Shown here in pieces: positions 59,812 through 64,000 of a DNA stretch of 64,000 nt (position 1 is the stretch's first letter; the number at the start of each line of letters is the position of its first letter). Location: the NCBI RefSeq assembly GCF_019711685.1, contig NZ_JAIGYQ010000001.1, forward strand, positions 186,001 through 250,000, read 5' to 3'. A model generated the notes under the pieces. It was given only the letters and a program-made list of their open reading frames with translations, was not told the origin of the DNA and ran no database searches. Source of the DNA: Helicobacter turcicus (GTDB lineage Bacteria > Campylobacterota > Campylobacteria > Campylobacterales > Helicobacteraceae). The position numbers and the translations under genes were made by a program.

Positions 59812-61468
59812 ATAGCAACAAATCTCCTTTTTTCAAATCATCTAAATATTTTTGATATTTCCGCAGCAAAAACGCCTTCTCGCGCAAAGATAAACCCTTA
59901 TCGTAATTTAAAGCCCTACGTTTTTGGTCGTAATGCTGGTATAAAACCATAATAATTTGCTGTCTTAAATGCTCCTTATCTTGTGGTTTTATCTTTTCGT
60001 CTAATAAGATTCCAATTAATAGTGGGTCTTCAAGCTCATTCCTTAAAAGTTTATCATAAGCTTCTCTTTGTGTATGAAACATCTGTGGTTCAAGATAATC
60101 TAACACAAACTCCAAAAGCTCCATATTCTCTAGCACACTTTTAATAATAATTTTCTCTGACAAATCATAAAAACTTGCTTCACTCACCCTTGACACTTCT
60201 TTTGTAATATTTTTATTTTGAGTGTATGACTTTTTGGTTTGAATTAAATGCGCAGGTAACCCTAAATGTTGAGAGAGCCAAAACTTATATTCCTCTTGAA
60301 TCACTGGAGAGAGTTGGTGAAGATACTCTAATGCTTCTTTTAGACAATTATCTTTTTGTACTGCATTTTGTAAATCATAACGTTTTAAAACACTCTCTAA
60401 AACATAGTCAATCAATGGAATTGGAGAATCAAAAAGACTCTTTAGTTCCTCAATTTCTCCATTTTTTACCATATCAGCAGGATCTAATTCCCCATCAAAT
60501 AGCACCACACCTCCTTGCTTATTTGCTATACTTAACAAACTTGCGGCTTTAAAAGCTGCTTGCATACCAGCATTGTCTCCATCAAATGCTAAAATGATTT
60601 TTGGATTCCCTTTAGCTAATAAAGGCAAATGCTCTCTAGTTAGTGCTGTGCCAAGAGTAGCAACCGCATTTGTAAAACCTGCTTGATGTAGCATAAGTGT
60701 ATCTAAATACCCTTCTGTAATAATCACACTTCCTAAACGATAAATACTCTCCTTAGCTTGTGGATAGCCATAAAGCACTTGAGATTTATTAAATAATTTT
60801 GTTTGAGGCGAGTTAATATATTTTGCTGGATGATTTGTAAGTGTGCGCCCTCCAAAACCGATGATTTTATTTTGTGCAGAACGGATAGGAAAAATTAGGC
60901 GTTGCGTTAAACGCGCATAGTAGCGTCTCACGCCATTTTCCCTATCAAGTCCCAAAATTCCAAGATTTAGTGCCTCGTGCAAATTTACCATATTACGTTG
61001 TAAATGCGCCATAATCTCGTGATTTTGAGGAGCAAAACCTAGCTCAAAACGTGTTTTAATCTCTGTTGTGATTCCACGTTGCTTAATATAAGACTCCACT
61101 TCAGAATTTAACATTGTTTGATAATAGCCATTCATAAAATCCATTATCTTATGACTATCATCACTTTGAATATTTTGAGAATATTCTAAATGCACATTAT
61201 ATAATTGTGCAAGCTTTTCAATTGCTTCTACATAATTTAACTTTTCATATTCCATGACAAATTTTATAGAATCGCCACCCACTCCACAGCCAAAACAATG
61301 ATAAAAACCCTTATTGACATTAATCACAAAACTTGGGGTTTTTTCTTGATGAAAAGGACAACAAGCCTTATAACTATTGCCCATTTTTTTTACTTCAATA
61401 TAATGACTTATCACTTCTAAAATATCTATTTGATTTTTTAGTGCATCAATGCTTTGTTGTTGTATCAA
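59789..61468 (-). CDS. dnaG: DNA primase
   Basis: 559 residues. CHC2 zinc ribbon (CCPFHQEKTPSF, FYHCFGCGVGGD), TOPRIM core (VIITEGYLDTLMLHQ, ILAFDGDNAGMQAA) and a C-terminal helicase-binding region. Makes RNA primers. Start is TTG at 61468 with GGAG five bases upstream. Confidence 0.95.
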   Translation of the reverse strand: MIQQQSIDALKNQIDILEVISHYIEVKKMGNSYKACCPFHQEKTPSFVINVNKGFYHCFGCGVGGDSIKFVMEYEKLNYVEAIEKLAQLYNVHLEYSQNIQSDDSHKIMDFMNGYYQTMLNSEVESYIKQRGITTEIKTRFELGFAPQNHEIMAHLQRNMVNLHEALNLGILGLDRENGVRRYYARLTQRLIFPIRSAQNKIIGFGGRTLTNHPAKYINSPQTKLFNKSQVLYGYPQAKESIYRLGSVIITEGYLDTLMLHQAGFTNAVATLGTALTREHLPLLAKGNPKIILAFDGDNAGMQAAFKAASLLSIANKQGGVVLFDGELDPADMVKNGEIEELKSLFDSPIPLIDYVLESVLKRYDLQNAVQKDNCLKEALEYLHQLSPVIQEEYKFWLSQHLGLPAHLIQTKKSYTQNKNITKEVSRVSEASFYDLSEKIIIKSVLENMELLEFVLDYLEPQMFHTQREAYDKLLRNELEDPLLIGILLDEKIKPQDKEHLRQQIIMVLYQHYDQKRRALNYDKGLSLREKAFLLRKYQKYLDDLKKGDLLLYEGISVI

Positions 61469-61539
61469 TTCTACTCCAAGCGTTCAAGATTAACTTTAAA
61501 GAAATGTGTATTCTACAAAATTTTACCTATAAGTTTTGT

Positions 61540-61545
61540 TATAAT
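61540..61545 (+). promoter_or_regulatory. -10 box for the TPR protein-rnhA-rnc-aroC genes
   Basis: TATAAT on the plus strand, 28 bases before the GTG at 61574, in the divergent gap to dnaG. Confidence 0.55.
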
Positions 61546-61573
61546 GCTCACATTTTTATTTAAAAGGGATAGT

Positions 61574-62677
61574 GTGGATTTTTTTGAATACGCAATACAT
61601 AATATTGAATACCGCAATCCGCTCTTTGGTGTTGTGGTCTTAATTTTTTGTATTGGGCTTGTTAGTCTCTTTGGCTATTATTGGAATTATATCATTAGCA
61701 AAAAACAACAAGAAGCGTTAAGTAAATTTATGAAAAGTTTTGATTATGTCGGATTTGATAAGGAAGTTAAGGAATTTCTAGCCCTAAGCCCAAATCCGAT
61801 TCCATCTTTACTTTTTATGGCAAAAATGTATCAAAAAAGCGCGAATTATGAAAAAGCAATCAGACTTTATGCCACGCTTTTAGATTCCATAAAAAATCCA
61901 CTTGATAAGATTCCAATCCTAGAATCTCTAGGACTTGTCTATACCAAAGCTGGCTTTCCCTTGCGTGCAAAAGAGATTTACCTTGAAATCTTACACCACT
62001 ATCCGCGCAATCCTATAATTTTAAATGCGCTAATTAAAATTTATGAAGAGTTAAATGCTTTTAGAGATGCACTAGAAGCACTAGATTGCCTAGAAGAAAT
62101 CCAAGGTGGAACGCAGTTACACAAAGCTTATCTAAAAACTAAAATTCTAATTTTTACCCACCAAAACCCAACTAAAATTAGTCAAAATCAGCTTCCTTCT
62201 AAGCTTCTTACTATGCTAAAAGATGAGCCTCGCTTAGCACGATTAATTTTGAGTTTTTTTAAAGATTACCATCCAACACTATTTTGGCAATGTTTATTAG
62301 AGAATCCACACAACTTACCTTTGCAAATTCTAGATTTATTATGGAATCAAAAAGAGATTCCAACAAGTCTATTAGAGACACTAGAAAACTCTTCTTTGCA
62401 AGAAAATCAAAACGTTCTAAAAGATATTCTAGAAGCTAAAGGAATCCTCCCGCTAAGCACATCAAAAAAGGCAACTTTTGAACTAGAAACACTCTGTTTA
62501 TTGCGTGCAAACAAAAATTATCAAGGGGATTTACGTTTTAGTTACCAATGTATAAATTGTAGCGGAACTTCTCCTTTAGCCTTTGAACGTTGTCCATATT
62601 GCGCTAAACTCTTAACTTCTAAAACACTAGTGTTTTTAAAGGAAAAGCAAGATGAAGTGTGTTACTCTTTTTTGTGA
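61574..62677 (+). CDS. TPR protein with C-terminal zinc ribbon (LapB-like layout)
   Basis: 367 residues from a GTG at 61574 with AAAGGGA five bases upstream; the frame is open back to 61454 but that part reads through the promoter. One N-terminal membrane helix (PLFGVVVLIFCIGLVSLFGYYW), TPR repeats (~80-200: ALYAT..., AGFPLRAKEIYLEILHHYPRN), and a rubredoxin-like end, YQCINCSGTSPLAFERCPYC. This is the layout of LapB (YciM), which controls LPS synthesis through LpxC turnover. Homology is suggested by layout only. It overlaps rnhA by 26 bases. Confidence 0.8.
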   Translation: MDFFEYAIHNIEYRNPLFGVVVLIFCIGLVSLFGYYWNYIISKKQQEALSKFMKSFDYVGFDKEVKEFLALSPNPIPSLLFMAKMYQKSANYEKAIRLYATLLDSIKNPLDKIPILESLGLVYTKAGFPLRAKEIYLEILHHYPRNPIILNALIKIYEELNAFRDALEALDCLEEIQGGTQLHKAYLKTKILIFTHQNPTKISQNQLPSKLLTMLKDEPRLARLILSFFKDYHPTLFWQCLLENPHNLPLQILDLLWNQKEIPTSLLETLENSSLQENQNVLKDILEAKGILPLSTSKKATFELETLCLLRANKNYQGDLRFSYQCINCSGTSPLAFERCPYCAKLLTSKTLVFLKEKQDEVCYSFL

Positions 62678-63077
62678 TGGTTCTTCTTTAGGAAATCCAG
62701 GTTTTGGCGGTTGGTGCGGAATCTTGCGTTATGGAGAACACGAAAAAGTTCTGCGCGGAGGAGCGAAAAACGTCACAAATAATCAAATGGAGCTAATGGC
62801 ATTAATTGCAAGTTTAGAAGCTTTAAAAGAGCCTTGTGAGGTGCTTGTAGTCTGTGATTCTAAATATGTTCTAGATGGACTTAGTAAATGGCTTCAAAAC
62901 TGGATTGCTAAAAATTTCAAAAATGTCAAAAACTCTGAACTTTGGCAACGTTACATCAAGGCAGCAAAACCCCATAAAATCAAAGTGTCATGGGTAAAAG
63001 GACATAGCGGACATAGCGAAAATGAACGTTGCGACAGGATTGCTAAAGAAGAAGCATTAAAATTTAAAAATATTTAA
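62652..63077 (+). CDS. rnhA: Ribonuclease HI
   Basis: 141 residues. Catalytic residues in LFCDGSSLGNPGFGGW, NQMELMALIAS, VVCDSKYVLDG and NERCDRIAKEEA. Removes RNA from RNA-DNA hybrids. Start lies inside the previous gene. Confidence 0.95.
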   Translation: MKCVTLFCDGSSLGNPGFGGWCGILRYGEHEKVLRGGAKNVTNNQMELMALIASLEALKEPCEVLVVCDSKYVLDGLSKWLQNWIAKNFKNVKNSELWQRYIKAAKPHKIKVSWVKGHSGHSENERCDRIAKEEALKFKNI

Positions 63078-63086
63078 GGATTATTT

Positions 63087-63755
63087 GTGGATTTAAAACA
63101 TTTTGAAAAAATACTAGGTTACCACTTTCAAACTCAACATTTACTCAAAGAAGCTCTTACACATAAAAGCACTAAAAAAGGTGTTCACAACGAGCGTTTG
63201 GAGTTTTTAGGCGATGCAGTGCTAGATTTAATCATTGGTGAGTTTTTGTATAAAAAATTTCCAAACTCAAAAGAAGGGGAACTTTCTAAAATGCGTGCTT
63301 CAATGGTTAATGAAAAAGCTTTTGCTAAAGTTGCGCGCCATCTAAATATTGGAGATTATATTTTTATTTCAAATTCTGAAGAACAAAACAATGGTCGTCA
63401 AAAAGATTCCATTTTATCTAATGCCTTTGAAGCAGTCATTGGTGCAATTTATCTAGAGAGTGGCTTAGAAGTGGTGCGCACTCTAGTGCATCATCTCTTA
63501 AACGCAGTGCATCCTAATATTGATTTAAATAGTCTATTTTATGATTACAAAACAGCTTTACAGGAATTAACGCAAGCTAGATTTAGCGAAACTCCAGAAT
63601 ACATTGTGTTAGATTCTAGCGGACCAGATCATAATAAAAACTTCCTAATAGGTGTAAAAATTCAAGGTAGAGAATTTGCAAGGGCAAATGGAAAAAGCAA
63701 AAAAGAAGCTCAACAAACTTGTGCAAAAATCGCTCTTGAAACGTTAAAGGCATAA
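63087..63755 (+). CDS. rnc: Ribonuclease III
   Basis: 222 residues. RNase III signature [19 protein letters not shown] and a C-terminal double-stranded-RNA-binding domain ([32 protein letters not shown]). Start is GTG at 63087 with AAGGA seven bases upstream. Confidence 0.96.
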   Translation: MDLKHFEKILGYHFQTQHLLKEALTHKSTKKGVHNERLEFLGDAVLDLIIGEFLYKKFPNSKEGELSKMRASMVNEKAFAKVARHLNIGDYIFISNSEEQNNGRQKDSILSNAFEAVIGAIYLESGLEVVRTLVHHLLNAVHPNIDLNSLFYDYKTALQELTQARFSETPEYIVLDSSGPDHNKNFLIGVKIQGREFARANGKSKKEAQQTCAKIALETLKA

Positions 63756-63756
63756 A

Positions 63757-64000
63757 ATGAATACTTTTGGACAAGCGCTTAGGGTTACAACATTTGGAGA
63801 AAGCCATGGAGTAGGGATTGGAGGGGTAATTGATGGATTGCCCGCTGGAATTCCTATGGACATGGATTTTATCTATAAGGAAATGCAACGCCGAGCAGGC
63901 GGACAAAATCTCTATTCTACACAACGTAAAGAAGCTGATAGGGTTGAAATTTTAAGCGGTGTATTTGAGGGAAAAACCACTGGCACACCGCTTGGATTTT
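63757..64000 (+). CDS. aroC: Chorismate synthase, N-terminal part (cut by window edge)
   Basis: The first 81 residues are present. [20 protein letters not shown] and the [19 protein letters not shown] region are diagnostic. It makes chorismate from EPSP with reduced FMN. ATG at 63757, one base after the rnc stop. Confidence 0.95.
   Translation, partial: MNTFGQALRVTTFGESHGVGIGGVIDGLPAGIPMDMDFIYKEMQRRAGGQNLYSTQRKEADRVEILSGVFEGKTTGTPLGF

Overview
The window is a piece of a low-GC epsilonproteobacterial chromosome, almost certainly a Helicobacter of the enterohepatic group (near H. pullorum/H. canadensis; species not resolvable by eye). The evidence is the gene content and order: groES-groEL, the OorDABC 2-oxoglutarate oxidoreductase, a UPF0323 lipoprotein next to a glutathionylspermidine-synthase-family protein, htpX-folE-truD, the slyD/cpoB/pal/tolB/tolA/tolR/tolQ/atpCDGAHFF'/parB/parA/birA/fmt run, a TlpD-type soluble chemoreceptor and rnhA-rnc-aroC, much as I remember from H. 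pylori. Starts other than ATG (GTG, TTG) are common and usually have a good Shine-Dalgarno sequence. | Layout. 1-4165: pepF 5' end, groEL, groES, then a divergent aspartate aminotransferase. 4166-12738: one long minus-strand operon read as truB, csrA, ispE, smpB, exbB, exbD, a 58-residue membrane protein, a ZorA-like MotA/ExbB-family protein with a very long coiled-coil tail, a ZorB-like MotB/OmpA-family protein, and an N6-adenine-methylase-like protein with an altered catalytic motif. 12805-20160: plus-strand lipoprotein, hypD, a Upf1-like helicase, UPF0323, GSP-synthase family, hemL and two small membrane proteins. 20219-20788: a hexapeptide acetyltransferase. 20939-30158: a restriction-modification island. 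30664-34547: oorCBAD and mdh. 34693-41475: mltG, an AsmA-like protein, nth, folE, htpX, truD. 41491-55961: slyD, Tol-Pal, ATP synthase, parBA, birA, fmt. 55990-61468: a SprA-type putative metalloprotease, tlpD, nitroreductase, PP-loop protein, dnaG. 61574-64000: TPR/zinc-ribbon protein, rnhA, rnc and the start of aroC. | Two regions stand out. First, the genes after exbD look like the ZorA/ZorB motor of the Zorya anti-phage system, but no ZorC/D/E-type effector is visible. An M/S-type methylase with HPPL in place of the usual (N/D)PPY sits where the effector would be, and the set is translationally coupled to a housekeeping operon. Second, the restriction island carries three simple-repeat switches. 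A type III mod gene has a 14-G tract in mid-gene (off as sequenced; 13 G would be on). A type IIG-like restriction-methylation-specificity gene has a 13-G tract near its start (off; 12 G would be on). That same gene has a (GA)9 tract at its 3' end where gain of one unit would fuse a third target-recognition domain to the protein. Its specificity linker is built from in-frame copies of a dispersed palindromic element ([19 protein letters not shown]) and contains an 85-bp direct repeat; a 76-bp near-identical repeat links the second and third recognition domains. | No tRNA, rRNA, transposase, prophage gene or CRISPR array was recognised.
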